The notes: generated by a model not told the origin, from the sequence alone. A DNA stretch of 64,000 nt from Mesorhizobium sp. M2A.F.Ca.ET.046.03.2.1 (GCF_003952425.1 NZ_CP034449.1:2914001-2978000); one strand, 5' to 3'. Shown: positions 40,002 to 49,212, numbered from the stretch's first letter. Numbers and translations: made by a program.

Positions 40002-40691
40002 TCACAGATGCAATGAAATAAGCCTGTCTGCGACAAGTGACTGCAAGCGCCACAAGTTGCGATCCCGAATGCCCAAGGTCTCCAATTGCGAGATTGTGTT
40101 GTAAAGGTACTCGGCGCACGATCCTCCACGCCCGCACGCCGTGGCCAAAACGCTTGCCGTCTCGTCCGGGGTAAGGCCTCCCACATAGTTGAGCCCCTTT
40201 CGATTGACGACGAACGCAAGGGCGCGAACGAGCCCTTGGGCTGTCTGAACCTGCACCCAACGTGGAGTGTTGGTAAAGGGCTTGCTGGAAGGCCTCACCG
40301 GCATTTCACGCCGGACAAGATTTCCGAGTTGGGTCTCGACAGTGTCCTCAGCCAGCCGTAGCGCCAATCCGCTGCATTGGCCTCCCCGGTCGAGCCCCAT
40401 CATCAAGCCCGGCTGTTCGACTGTTCCGCGCCAATCTTGCAGGCGAATACAGAACGAACGGTGCCAACCTGGAACCACGCCAGCCCGCTCCTCCACATGC
40501 TCTATGGCCGGGTTCCACAGAAGTGAGCCATAGGCGAAAACCCACACATCCTGTTTATCAGGTCGCGTTGCCAACATTTGCCGAACGATGGCGTTCCAGT
40601 CGGTTTCGGTATTGCGAACGATATCCGGGCCCGGACCGGCATTCTCAACCGCGCGAATTGTGAGCGCGACTAAATCGGCTGTCAGCGCCAT
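40002..40691 (-). CDS. ChaC-type gamma-glutamylcyclotransferase
   Basis: A 229-aa enzyme of the ChaC family, which cleaves glutathione to 5-oxoproline and Cys-Gly. The substrate loop VFAYGSLLWNP is typical, and the conserved acid follows within the GLMMGLD...C region. The C-terminal GGLTPDETASVLATACGRGGSC matches ChaC. ATG 40691 is the preferred start; the frame is open to 40736. It is cargo of the mobile element although its chromosomal host carries gshB close by. The region around it has intermediate GC. Confidence 0.85.
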   Translation of the reverse strand: MALTADLVALTIRAVENAGPGPDIVRNTETDWNAIVRQMLATRPDKQDVWVFAYGSLLWNPAIEHVEERAGVVPGWHRSFCIRLQDWRGTVEQPGLMMGLDRGGQCSGLALRLAEDTVETQLGNLVRREMPVRPSSKPFTNTPRWVQVQTAQGLVRALAFVVNRKGLNYVGGLTPDETASVLATACGRGGSCAEYLYNTISQLETLGIRDRNLWRLQSLVADRLISLHL

Positions 40692-41184
40692 ATGGCGTCG
40701 CGCTCGCACCTCTCGACCCTCTGTATCGTGACCCACGTACCGGAATGTTACTGCCGAACCCGCCTTTTACAAACACGCGGTAAGAATTAGCATTTCCAAA
40801 GGTCGCGCAGACGGGACCGACCACGCCTGCAGAGTTCCCGTTCGGGAGCCATGCAATTGCTCAGAACTTAGTTGTTTTCCGGGTAGGGATCATACGTCGG
40901 GGACGGGACTCTTGGGCAGGCAGCCGCTGGCAAGTCAGGCTCGAAGGCGCCAAAAGGAAAGGCCATTCTGTCAACGGTCACAAATTTTTCGCGGACCTGG
41001 CAATGAGCTACGACGGCCAAAGGTGCACGACTTTCCCGTGACCGCCTTTCATCGCAAAGGACCCGCAAACTTTTTCGCAAATTTTCTTGAAGGGGGTACT
41101 TGTGCCGACAATTTGCCGTACCTATCTATTCCGTCCGCCTGCAGGGACACCTCTGCAAGCGCCAACGGAGGGACTAGAAATCGC
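40692..41184. other. Non-coding gap before the SDH_sah-type protease
   Basis: About 490 bp between divergent ChaC and protease genes. I find no RNA gene, strong hairpin or repeat. GGAGGGA at 41167 may be the ribosome site of the protease. A short minus-strand frame (40868-41080) has no recognisable sequence and I do not call it. Confidence 0.4.
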
Positions 41185-42240
41185 ATGGCAGGATCAACAT
41201 CCTCGAAAACTCAGCTCGGCAAACTCGGCCTCAAGGCCTCTAAGGAATACTCCAGCGACATCTACGTATACGCTGGGGAAATAGGCGAAAAAGGGTACGA
41301 AGCACTTCGCAATGAAGTGGTGTTTTCCCGAAGATCAGACAACGTCATACTAATTCTGATCACTACTGGCGGCTCTGATACCGCTGCTTTCAAAATCTCC
41401 AGACTTTTCCAAACCTTCTACGACAGCTTCGATATCTTCATTCCGGCTCAGTGCAAAAGTGCCGGGACGATCGTTGCGCTTGGTGCCAATCGACTATGGA
41501 TGTCTCCGTTCGCGGAGCTTGGGCCGATTGATGCGCAAGGCCTGCAGCGGGATGAACTCGGAATCGTAGATTCGAGTTTGTCCACGCAAGCCTCTCTCGA
41601 AGCCGTCATGCAGGCGTCAGCCAAGTTCTTCGAAACGTCCGTCGCCAATCTGATCGCGCTTAGTCAGGGCAGTATCAGCTTCAAGCTCGCTTCGGAAATA
41701 TGCGGATCAATGGCGACCAATATCGTGTCGCCATTGGTGGCAAGGATAGACCCTGCTGTGCTCGGCCGCCAAAAGCGCGGAGTGGAACAGGGGATCAGGT
41801 ACGGAAGCCAATTGGCATCGATATCGGGCAATGCCGAGGAAGATGCGGTGATCAGTTTAGCTCAGGGCTACCCTTGCCATGATTTCGTGATCGACTTCGG
41901 GCAAGCGAAGTCACTGTTCCGGCATGTTGAGCTGGCAGACGGGACACTGTTAGCGTTGGCGAGTGAGCTTGGCGAGCCGGTCGTCCACGGTTCGGAGGGC
42001 ATCATAGACATCAGAACCCTTCACCGAACAAAGCTGCCAAAGACTCCTGAGATGCCAGACCTCGACCAGGCACCAGAAGACTGCGGGATGCCCGAGTACG
42101 GCGCGATACCAGACTACGGCCAGATGCCAAGCTGTGACGAGACAGCAGATGTCGCCACTTACGCCGATTGGTTTGCTGGCAAGCACCAGGCAAATGACGG
42201 CTGGCCGAATCAGGCCGACGAACTGAGCCAGGCGGCGTAA
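41185..42240 (+). CDS. SDH_sah/ClpP-fold serine protease-like protein
   Basis: A 351-aa protein of the serine dehydrogenase proteinase (SDH_sah) group in the ClpP/crotonase fold. The strand-turn LITTGGSDTAAF (oxyanion region) and the nucleophile region CKSAGTIVALGAN, then MSPFAELGPIDAQ, are the family core (about residues 55-120). There is no evident membrane segment. The C-terminal 50 residues are Pro/Asp/Met-rich (PEYGAIPDYGQMP) and look disordered. ATG 41185 is chosen although its GGAGGGA is 11-13 bp away; an upstream open frame lacks homology. Likely an intracellular peptidase; target unknown. Confidence 0.75.
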   Translation: MAGSTSSKTQLGKLGLKASKEYSSDIYVYAGEIGEKGYEALRNEVVFSRRSDNVILILITTGGSDTAAFKISRLFQTFYDSFDIFIPAQCKSAGTIVALGANRLWMSPFAELGPIDAQGLQRDELGIVDSSLSTQASLEAVMQASAKFFETSVANLIALSQGSISFKLASEICGSMATNIVSPLVARIDPAVLGRQKRGVEQGIRYGSQLASISGNAEEDAVISLAQGYPCHDFVIDFGQAKSLFRHVELADGTLLALASELGEPVVHGSEGIIDIRTLHRTKLPKTPEMPDLDQAPEDCGMPEYGAIPDYGQMPSCDETADVATYADWFAGKHQANDGWPNQADELSQAA

Positions 42241-42265
42241 ACTCCTGCTTTTTTGCTTGAACTCA

Positions 42266-42292
42266 GGGTTTCGCCCTTCGTGGGCGAAGCCC
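42266..42292 (+). other. Strong stem-loop between protease and primase-helicase genes
   Basis: GGGTTTCGCCC (42266-42276) and GGGCGAAGCCC (42282-42292) form an 11-bp stem with one G-U-type mismatch around TTCGT. No run of T follows directly. It could be a weak terminator, an attenuator or an RNA-stability element before the GTG at 42324. Confidence 0.45.
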
Positions 42293-42323
42293 CTTTCGAC
42301 CGTGCAGCAAAAAGGGGACTTTC

Positions 42324-45299
42324 GTGGAAATCTTCGACGATTCTGCCGCTCGTGACGAACAGCGAGAGCCGGGCCGCGCCGACATAGAGGGTCATGTCTC
42401 AAACACTCAAAGCCGAGACGGGATTAGCTGGCTAACGCGCAAAATGCGCTTGTCGATCAACCGCCGCCTGATCGACAAGAATGTCCTGGGAATCGAGGGG
42501 GCATTCGCGTTTGGATTTGAGCCACATCAGCTCGACGTGATGGAGCTTCTTGGCAACATCCTAGAGGGCTATGCGTACAGCGCTGAATTCAAGGGCTCCC
42601 GAAACAATCAGAATTTTAGGGCGACCGACCTGCTATCGGTCGACATTGATGGCACGATGACCCTTGATCAGGCGGTCGATGATCCGTTCGTCGCCGCGCA
42701 TGGGACGTTCATCTACACTACGGTCAACCATACGCAGGAAAAACATCGTTTTAGGATCGGTTTCGCGCTGGAACGGACGATTGAAGACGGCGCGGAGATG
42801 CGCGCAGCGGTGCGCTCGTTGATACTTAGATTCGGAAGCGATCCCACTGCATCGGAGCCCGCGAGAATATTCTTCGGAAATCGGAATGCCGAGGTCGTGT
42901 GGTTGAATGGTGGCATCTCCAACGATCTGCTTGACCAACTGATTCAGCAAGGCCGCGGTGCAGACCAAAGCGATATGGATTTCGCCAGGCGTGCTTCGTC
43001 ACGATCAAGCTGGCCGCTTCCCGATGACCAGCAGTTGGTCAGCGCAAAAGGTGTCACCGGGACCCTCAACGATTTTCCTCGGTCCGAGTCGCTGTACTGT
43101 CCGCATCACAGAGACACGCACCCGAGTGCATTCGTAATCGTCAATCGTAACGGCCAAAAAGGTATCCACTGCAAGGCATGCGCCCAGAGCTTTTGGCCGG
43201 CCCAGGCTACGGACAAATACGATTTCTATAGCTTCGAAGCCGCCGCTCGGGACGTAGCGAAAATCCGCCGCCCTGCCGACAATATTGACGCATTTTTCGA
43301 TTGGTCACCCGGGAGACAGGAACTGTCGGCCGCAAAAATCAGGTTTGTCGAGGAGAGATATCTCGACGACTTCCCTATATCGGCCGGTGCGACGTTCATC
43401 AAAAGCCCCAAAGGAACGGGCAAAACGCAAATGCTGAAGCGCGTGCTCCAGCAGGAGCCCGGCAGGTTTCTACTGATCGGCCACCGACGGACATTGATTA
43501 GATCGACATGCAATAAGCTTGGCCTGGATTGCTACCTAACGGAGGATGGCCAGCAGTCCGCCGTTCGACAAGACCGCTATGGCGTGTGCCTAGATAGCCT
43601 GCTGAAAATAAAAACAGATACGCCTTACGACTACATCCTTATCGATGAGTCAGAGCAGGTGCTGGCGCACTTCCTCTCATCAACAATTGCCGAGAAGCGG
43701 ATTCCCGTCCTTCACCGGTTCATACATCTTATATCACGTGCCAAGAAGGTCGTAGCACTCGATGCCGATCTGTCGTGGAACTCGTTCTTGCGCATATGCG
43801 AATGGCGTCAAAAAGCGGCGGTGCCTGGCGAGAACACGATCCTGATAAACACGTTTCGAAAACCTCGCGGAACGATCCACGTGGTTCCCACAAAACAGCA
43901 GCTTGTTGGAGAGGTTCACAGGGCAGTGGGCGCAAAAAAGAGGTGCTTCGTTACGGCGAATTCGCGCGCTGCAATTGAACGGCTCGAAGCCTCCCTTCGC
44001 AAGACCTACCCAGACGTCGCCCTAATCGTTATTACGTCTACGACGGTTAAGAAGCTCGACGACAATGTGCGGGCATTCCTTGATGATCCAAGGCTGGAAT
44101 CCACGAAATATCAAGTTGTGTTGGCGTCTCCGTCCCTAGGGACCGGCGTGGACCTGTCGTTTGAGCGGGAGCAGGACCATTTTGACGTGGTTTTCGGGCT
44201 GTTTGAACCGCTGGTCCTTACGCATTTTGACTGCGATCAACAACTTGCCCGCGTCAGGTCACCCAAAGAAGTTAGGGTATTCATCGACCCTTCGAGATAC
44301 GGCTTCGAAACCGATATCGAGGCTGTCACCTCCGATGCATTGCATTACGAGATGATGGGTCACTTGATAAAGGGATACAGCCCTGAGGGCCAGATCGAGT
44401 ACCACGAATGGCGCCACAACGATCCGCTGTTTCGGATCGCTGCGTCAGTCCTATCTTCTCAAAGAGCTTCGAAGAACGACCTAAAAACGAATTTTATCGA
44501 GTATGTCCGTAGGCAGGGATGGGAGGTCAAATCCGTACCGAGCAAAGGCGCCGTTCATCACGCAGGCACTGCAGCTTGGGCATTGGGTAAAAAGTTGACT
44601 CGGGCCAACGCCATTGGACGGCTGATGAAAGCCAAATCCATGTCGGACGAGGAGTTCGAACAGGTTTCCGACACTTTGAAAGAGGACGATTTCGTCGACG
44701 ATGACACGCGTGCCTCGTTTACCCGCTCATTCATCGAGCGGTTCTATCGTTACAATATCTCACCCGAACTGATCGATTTAGACGATAATGGCCATATGAG
44801 AAGTAAGGTTATGCTTTTCGAGCAGCTTATCGACAAAAGGTTCTTGGAGCTAAAAGTCAAGATGGCCTTCGATGTGTTTTCGGGCGAAAGCCAGTCACCC
44901 GGACTTATCGCCAATAGGGGAACGAAAGGATTATTCACAACGGCCCTTCTAGCGAAGACGCCATACTATTCTCTGGGAGAGTTCAACCTGGACGCGGAAT
45001 GTCGCACTGAGGACCTGGCGGAGTTCGTTGAGTACGTCCGCAAGCACGCGATCCCATTCGAAACGCAGTTCGACCGACCTGTCAGGACCGACTTGACTGA
45101 AAAGCCGATAAGCCAATTGAAAGTGGTCTTCGACGAAATCGGCCTTGGCCTGATAAATACTCGTACGGAAACCATCGGCGGGAAGAAGTCATATCTCTAC
45201 GGGATAAAGAAGGAACATTTCGACCTGATGGTCGATCTAGCAGAACGGCGGAGGAACGCTGGTCGCTGTGAGAAACCATCAACGTCGGCCAGCAGTTGA
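42324..45299 (+). CDS. Primase-helicase replication protein (CyRepA1 / herpes ori-binding helicase-like)
   Basis: A 991-aa replication protein. The N-terminal 230 residues resemble an archaeo-eukaryotic primase domain (LSVDIDGTMT, RFRIGFALE). A zinc-finger like the CHC2 type follows (CPHH about 257, CKAC about 283). The helicase core has Walker A KSPKGTGKT (about 360), LIDESEQ (about 439), motif V-like SLGTGVDLSF (about 608) and motif VI QQLARVR (about 640). The helicase resembles plasmid CyRepA1-type proteins. GTG start with AAGGGGAC. It should allow the element to replicate outside the chromosome, at least transiently. Confidence 0.72.
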   Translation: MEIFDDSAARDEQREPGRADIEGHVSNTQSRDGISWLTRKMRLSINRRLIDKNVLGIEGAFAFGFEPHQLDVMELLGNILEGYAYSAEFKGSRNNQNFRATDLLSVDIDGTMTLDQAVDDPFVAAHGTFIYTTVNHTQEKHRFRIGFALERTIEDGAEMRAAVRSLILRFGSDPTASEPARIFFGNRNAEVVWLNGGISNDLLDQLIQQGRGADQSDMDFARRASSRSSWPLPDDQQLVSAKGVTGTLNDFPRSESLYCPHHRDTHPSAFVIVNRNGQKGIHCKACAQSFWPAQATDKYDFYSFEAAARDVAKIRRPADNIDAFFDWSPGRQELSAAKIRFVEERYLDDFPISAGATFIKSPKGTGKTQMLKRVLQQEPGRFLLIGHRRTLIRSTCNKLGLDCYLTEDGQQSAVRQDRYGVCLDSLLKIKTDTPYDYILIDESEQVLAHFLSSTIAEKRIPVLHRFIHLISRAKKVVALDADLSWNSFLRICEWRQKAAVPGENTILINTFRKPRGTIHVVPTKQQLVGEVHRAVGAKKRCFVTANSRAAIERLEASLRKTYPDVALIVITSTTVKKLDDNVRAFLDDPRLESTKYQVVLASPSLGTGVDLSFEREQDHFDVVFGLFEPLVLTHFDCDQQLARVRSPKEVRVFIDPSRYGFETDIEAVTSDALHYEMMGHLIKGYSPEGQIEYHEWRHNDPLFRIAASVLSSQRASKNDLKTNFIEYVRRQGWEVKSVPSKGAVHHAGTAAWALGKKLTRANAIGRLMKAKSMSDEEFEQVSDTLKEDDFVDDDTRASFTRSFIERFYRYNISPELIDLDDNGHMRSKVMLFEQLIDKRFLELKVKMAFDVFSGESQSPGLIANRGTKGLFTTALLAKTPYYSLGEFNLDAECRTEDLAEFVEYVRKHAIPFETQFDRPVRTDLTEKPISQLKVVFDEIGLGLINTRTETIGGKKSYLYGIKKEHFDLMVDLAERRRNAGRCEKPSTSASS

Positions 45300-45497
45300 T
45301 CTAATCGGGTTATCGATAGGCGGAGATGGGGTGATCGGATAACCACCCAATATATATAGAAACATTTTCTCCTATTTCACTTATCCTCCTCTGACATTGG
45401 GGTTTCGGTCCGAGGTACGGATGCCGACCGCAACCTGTTGACCTTCTCAGCCATCTGGCGGGACGCCGTTGTCGATCATCAACGGAAGGAGATCGCA

Positions 45498-45869
45498 ATG
45501 GCATTCGAAGGACTGAAATTGGTCGCAGCCCCGAAGCAGGCCCCAACGGACCCGGCATCCAAGCGTCGGCAAAGGCTGATCATGCAAATCGACCATCAGC
45601 TTTATATGGCCGAACCGGAAAACGTCGGTCGGAAATTCCGTGGCCGCTGGTGGTCGATCGATCTCGACTGCAAGCCGACGCTTTCGATCAAGTATGGCAA
45701 GGTCCCCCTGGAGCTTGCCAAAGGCAAACATGCCATTGCATGCGGGGATATGGCTGGCGTGGTCGATGCGCTGAAGAAGGCACGGGAAGCCGCGATCGAG
45801 GGTACGTTCGACAGCCAGCTCGCGACTGTTTCCGAGCAGGTCCGGGCACGATTCAAGAAGGGTCGCTGA
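45498..45869 (+). CDS. Small DUF6641-like protein
   Basis: A 123-aa acidic/basic cytosolic protein. The pattern LKLVAAPK, RRQRLI, RWWSIDLD, LSIKYGKVPLELAKGK and a C-terminal helical segment matches, as far as I can judge, the DUF6641 family found with plasmid replication and partition genes. An ideal ribosome site AAGGAGA precedes ATG 45498. It follows the primase-helicase gene by 200 bp and may assist replication; no biochemical role is known. Confidence 0.6.
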   Translation: MAFEGLKLVAAPKQAPTDPASKRRQRLIMQIDHQLYMAEPENVGRKFRGRWWSIDLDCKPTLSIKYGKVPLELAKGKHAIACGDMAGVVDALKKAREAAIEGTFDSQLATVSEQVRARFKKGR

Positions 45870-45894
45870 GCCCTTAGGATAATGAGTCATACAT

Positions 45895-45922
45895 GGCCAG
45901 CCCTTTGCAATGCGGGCTGGCC
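45895..45922. terminator. Stem-loop between convergent genes
   Basis: GGCCAGCCC (45895-45903) and GGGCTGGCC (45914-45922) form a perfect 9-bp stem with a 10-nt loop, between the ends of the convergent DUF6641-like and XRE genes. There is no proper T-run on either strand, so it is a probable but not classical terminator. Confidence 0.5.
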
Positions 45923-45929
45923 AAACGCT

Positions 45930-46262
45930 TTAGCGGCGTTTTGCCAGTGCGCGCAGCTGCTCGACAGCTACGACGAGATCGCCGTCGGTCAAATCACCCA
46001 GCAGTAATCGCGCCTCAACCTCTTTCTTGAGCCGATCGCCTGACCGATTGGCCGTGTTCTGCTCGAAGAAGTTCTCGACCGGAACATCGAGAGCTTCACT
46101 GAGTCGAATTAAGGTTTCGAAACTCGGCCAATTGACACCCCTCTCCCACTGCGAAACGGCGTCAAGCGATCTGCCCGTGCGAGACGCAAGATCATCCTGC
46201 GTCAGCCCACGAACCTTGCGTAGCTCCTTCAGAATCATGCCGAAATTGTCGATCGCAGACAT
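45930..46262 (-). CDS. XRE family transcriptional regulator
   Basis: A 110-aa protein with a Cro/C1-type HTH (about residues 8-62: LKELRKVRGLTQDDLA, LDAVSQWERGVNWPS) and a short helical tail. Divergent from the zinc-ribbon gene at 46425. A nested inverted repeat lies 40-80 bp upstream of its start, so it is probably the element's control repressor for itself and the rightward genes. Confidence 0.82.
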   Translation of the reverse strand: MSAIDNFGMILKELRKVRGLTQDDLASRTGRSLDAVSQWERGVNWPSFETLIRLSEALDVPVENFFEQNTANRSGDRLKKEVEARLLLGDLTDGDLVVAVEQLRALAKRR

Positions 46263-46301
46263 GTCGCAGGTGTGCGCTGCCTGCGGATATCGGTGAACCT
46301 A

Positions 46302-46342
46302 GGTAGCTACGATCATTCAGAAATAAATCGTAGAAAACTACC
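46302..46342. promoter_or_regulatory. Operator-like nested inverted repeat at the XRE promoter
   Basis: CTACGAT (46307-46313) pairs with ATCGTAG (46327-46333), and the flanking GGTAG (46302) with CTACC (46338-46342). It lies in the 162-bp divergent gap between the XRE gene and the zinc-ribbon gene and is a likely repressor site. Confidence 0.55.
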
Positions 46343-46424
46343 AGTTTTTGTTGATTGCCCAGGTTTGCGAAGGTATCGCTATCCCAGCGTAAGGGCCCAA
46401 AAAGCGGGTGAGAAGGGGTAATCC

Positions 46425-46754
46425 ATGGAAGAAGCCGTTTTGCCAGCTGCTACGATCGACTGCCCGTATTGTGCGGAGCCGATCAATCCAAAATCAAAGA
46501 AGTGTAAGCACTGCGGGGAAATCCTCGATCCGCAAATGCGCGAGATCGAGCTTCTGAAAAGCCAGCGTAACAGCCCTCAGGTGTTCATGAATGCCGGCGG
46601 AGGGGCCGCCGCAGCCGCGGCTGCTTCTGGACCTGCGACGCTAAGGCGTTTCCCCCACTGGTTCCACATCCTTCTGTCGATCATAACGAGCGGCCTTTGG
46701 ATCCCGGTGTACCTCCTGATGTATCTGTTCCGGAACAAACGCTATTACTATTGA
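46425..46754 (+). CDS. Zinc-ribbon membrane protein
   Basis: A 109-aa protein with an N-terminal rubredoxin-like zinc ribbon (CPYC and CKHC, residues about 13-31), an Ala/Gly linker and one C-terminal hydrophobic segment (WFHILLSIITSGLWIPVYLL), ending basic and Tyr-rich (RNKRYYY). The four Cys suggest Zn binding on the cytosolic side. Function unknown; the next gene (secreted protein) follows by 11 bp. Confidence 0.65.
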   Translation: MEEAVLPAATIDCPYCAEPINPKSKKCKHCGEILDPQMREIELLKSQRNSPQVFMNAGGGAAAAAAASGPATLRRFPHWFHILLSIITSGLWIPVYLLMYLFRNKRYYY

Positions 46755-46765
46755 GAGGCTATCCG

Positions 46766-47473
46766 ATGGATGTCCTCTCCAGGCGTTTCCTAGCCCACTA
46801 TCCCATTAGAACGGTACTTCCGCTGCTATCCTTGATCGGCGGCGGACCGATGGCCCACGCATCAGATGCCCTGCCGATCGCTGATGGTTCCTATATGCGG
46901 TCAGCGAATGCATGCGAGCAGTTTCGCAAGGGCGAACTGGATTCGATCGAGTTTTCCGTCTCGAAGGCTGGTCACGCCTATGAGGTTCCCGAAGTGGGAT
47001 GCGTCGTCGCATCCGTTCGAAAGCTGCGGATAAATCGTTATGCGGTAGAAGCCGATTGCCTGGAGACCGGCAATCCTTTCCAGCGATCGTTCATATTGGA
47101 CGTCGAGGGCGAGCAGACAATACGAATTGACGGCGAGCAACTGACTGCCTGCAACGCTAAGCCTCCAACCGCCAAGCTCAGCCAAGGTACCGACCTTCCC
47201 GGCATCACGATCGTCCCTGCCAACAGGGAAAGCGGCAGGAACGCTGAAACCCCAACAGCGCCTTCACCGACCAGGCTGATCCGTCAATGGCAAGCTGCCA
47301 ATGAAAATTGTCGTGGCGGCTCAGGTGATGATCCCCAGACCGAAAAGGCCTGCAATGCGCGAGACGCACTGTCCCGCCAGCTTGAAGCTGCCAAATGGTG
47401 CTATGGCAAAAAGGGCCAATCAAGCTATCAGTACAAATGGCACCGCTGCGGGAAGGGCTCGATCCACTTCTAG
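46766..47473 (+). CDS. Secreted cysteine-containing protein of unknown function
   Basis: A 235-aa predicted periplasmic protein. An N-terminal hydrophobic stretch ends at AHASDA, a plausible signal peptidase site. A first domain (about 35-130, with VGCVV and EADCLE) and a C-terminal Cys-rich motif (QWQAANENC, KACNARDALSRQLEAAKWC, HRC) follow; the latter is a pattern I know from uncharacterised rhizobial secreted proteins. GAGAGG precedes the ATG. Probably co-transcribed with the zinc-ribbon gene. Confidence 0.6.
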   Translation: MDVLSRRFLAHYPIRTVLPLLSLIGGGPMAHASDALPIADGSYMRSANACEQFRKGELDSIEFSVSKAGHAYEVPEVGCVVASVRKLRINRYAVEADCLETGNPFQRSFILDVEGEQTIRIDGEQLTACNAKPPTAKLSQGTDLPGITIVPANRESGRNAETPTAPSPTRLIRQWQAANENCRGGSGDDPQTEKACNARDALSRQLEAAKWCYGKKGQSSYQYKWHRCGKGSIHF

Positions 47474-47649
47474 GGCTGCTATCGGATTTCCAGCGGTCAG
47501 ACAGCCCGCAGTGTGAAGAAGCCGCCAGAGCCGGACTACATCCAACTTCCGAGTGCGTTGAAACCGAGGCGTGAAGTTCACCAACTTCGAAACAATGATT
47601 CGACAGGGTTGCCTGACTACCACTAGACTTCTGCCTGGGGTTTCCGGGC

Positions 47650-48839
47650 ATGTTTCGCTTCTTTTCCATTCGAGTCCTGCTGTTTGTCGCGTCGATTTTG
47701 CCGGGCGCTCCGGCCCACGCCGGCTTGCAATTCCAAGCCGGACAGACTGACTGGGGGCTGCACTACATTACGGTATCAGGCGATTTCGCCTATCAGGACG
47801 ACCTGTCTCTCTTTGAGAACCAGGTGCGATCCAACACTGCGACGGCGGTCACGTTCTCATCTCCAGGCGGCAACATCCAGAAGGCTATGGAACTCGGCCG
47901 CCTCATTCGCAGGCTAGGCATCAATACGATCCAGTTCAGGGCCGTCGAATGCGCTTCCGCATGCTCGCTTGCTTTCCTGGGCGGCGTCATCCGCTACGCT
48001 GACCCAGGCTCCATTGGCGTTCACAAGTCGTCGTTCCAGGGCGATGTCCCCTGACAACCCAGGAAGCCGTCTCCGCCGTTCAGCAAATTACCGCAGATGT
48101 CATCACCTACATGATCGAGATGGGTGTCGACCCGGCCCTGCTTCAGCTTTCGCTGCAATATGACAGCAACGACATCCGCTATCTGTCGATGAGCGAGATG
48201 GTGAAATACAAGGTTGTTACCTTCACGCCAGAGGCCAGCCCTAGCCAGGTTGCGAGCCAGGTGCCGCCCTCGATGCCAACGCCTCAGCCGCAATCTACCA
48301 CGCCCCCGCCCCCAGCCGCTTCGCCTCCCTCGGTTGCCGCCCCCTCGCCAACCGCCCCGTCGCTTGTAATTCCGCAAGCCCGCTCGGGTCGTATCGGGCA
48401 CCCTAAAGGTTCGGCACCTCTGAAGGCGTTGCCGGAAGGAAAGTCGGCGAATGTCGCGGTGCTGAGGAACGGGAGTTGGGTGGCGATTCTTGGTAGCAGC
48501 GGTCGCTGGTATCGTGTTCAGACCGGAAATCAGGTGGGCTACATGCATGACACCTGGGTTCACGTCGACCAATACGACAGCGGCCCATTCGGAAAGAGGC
48601 ATATCCAGGTCAAGAGCTTCGACAACTATGCGGACGCCGAGTCATATGTGCGCACTGCATCGATCCCTCTCTCCGCCTACCTTGCCACCAATGGCTGGTT
48701 CGCGATCACTTTGGAAAGCACATTCGACGAACCGATGGCCAAAGGTCTGGTTAGAGAGATGAAGGCGAGGGGCGCGATCCCAGACGATGCCTATGCCACG
48801 TTCGGCAACACCTACGTTCGCAAGGTGTGCTGCCAGTAG
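47650..48839 (+). pseudogene. Periplasmic ClpP-fold protease with SH3 domain, one frame break
   Basis: Frame 1 (47650-48054) codes a signal peptide (ending APAHA) and a ClpP-like core: TFSSPGGN, the nucleophile in CASACSLAFLGG, and GSIGVHKSSF. It stops at GDVP. Frame 3 resumes directly with LTTQEAVSAVQQI and runs to 48839 with a Pro-rich linker, an SH3b-like domain (ALPEGKSANVAVL, WVAILGSSGRWYRV) and a SPOR-like end. A single C missing from the C4 run at 48048-48051 explains the break; restoring it gives one protein of about 396 aa. Either recent mutation or a homopolymer sequence error. Confidence 0.72.
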
Positions 48840-48888
48840 CACTCGCAGCGGCATAAAAACTCGCATTCTACCGTCCAGGAGAGAGGGC

Positions 48889-49212
48889 TTGGGCAAGGTT
48901 CAACGCTACGCAGACAATCGATACAATCGTCGGAAGCGTGGCCGACGCCACCGTTCCAGCGATATGCCGTTTTGGGCGAAGGTCGCTGCTGGCTTGACTG
49001 TCTTGGGCGGCCTTCTTGCCCTCGAATTTGGTCCGGCTGCTGTGGGCTGCAACATCAAGGGAAATATCAGCTACAATACCGGTGAGCGCATCTACCATAT
49101 GCCGGGGCAGGAATATTACTGGCAGACGCGGATCAACCTACTGAAGGGTGAGCGCTGGTTTTGTTCCGAAGCGGCGGCAAGGGCCGCTGGATGGCGTAAG
49201 TCGCGCGTTTAG
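48889..49212 (+). CDS. Membrane-anchored protein with ExoI-like C-terminal domain
   Basis: A 107-aa protein: basic N-terminus, one hydrophobic segment (VAAGLTVLGGLLALEFG) and a C-terminal domain CNIKGNISYNTGERIYHMPG then GERWFCSEAAARAAGWRKS. That domain is the tail seen in rhizobial proteins annotated as succinoglycan ExoI/thermonuclease-like; two Cys may bind metal. The TTG start at 48889 is chosen because AGGAGAGAGG lies immediately upstream. The function of the domain is unknown. Confidence 0.65.
   Translation: MGKVQRYADNRYNRRKRGRRHRSSDMPFWAKVAAGLTVLGGLLALEFGPAAVGCNIKGNISYNTGERIYHMPGQEYYWQTRINLLKGERWFCSEAAARAAGWRKSRV

Noticed and set aside
40868..41080. Minus-strand 70-codon frame upstream of the SDH_sah-type gene
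   Set aside because: No ribosome site, no family pattern, and it covers the likely promoter region of the protease gene.
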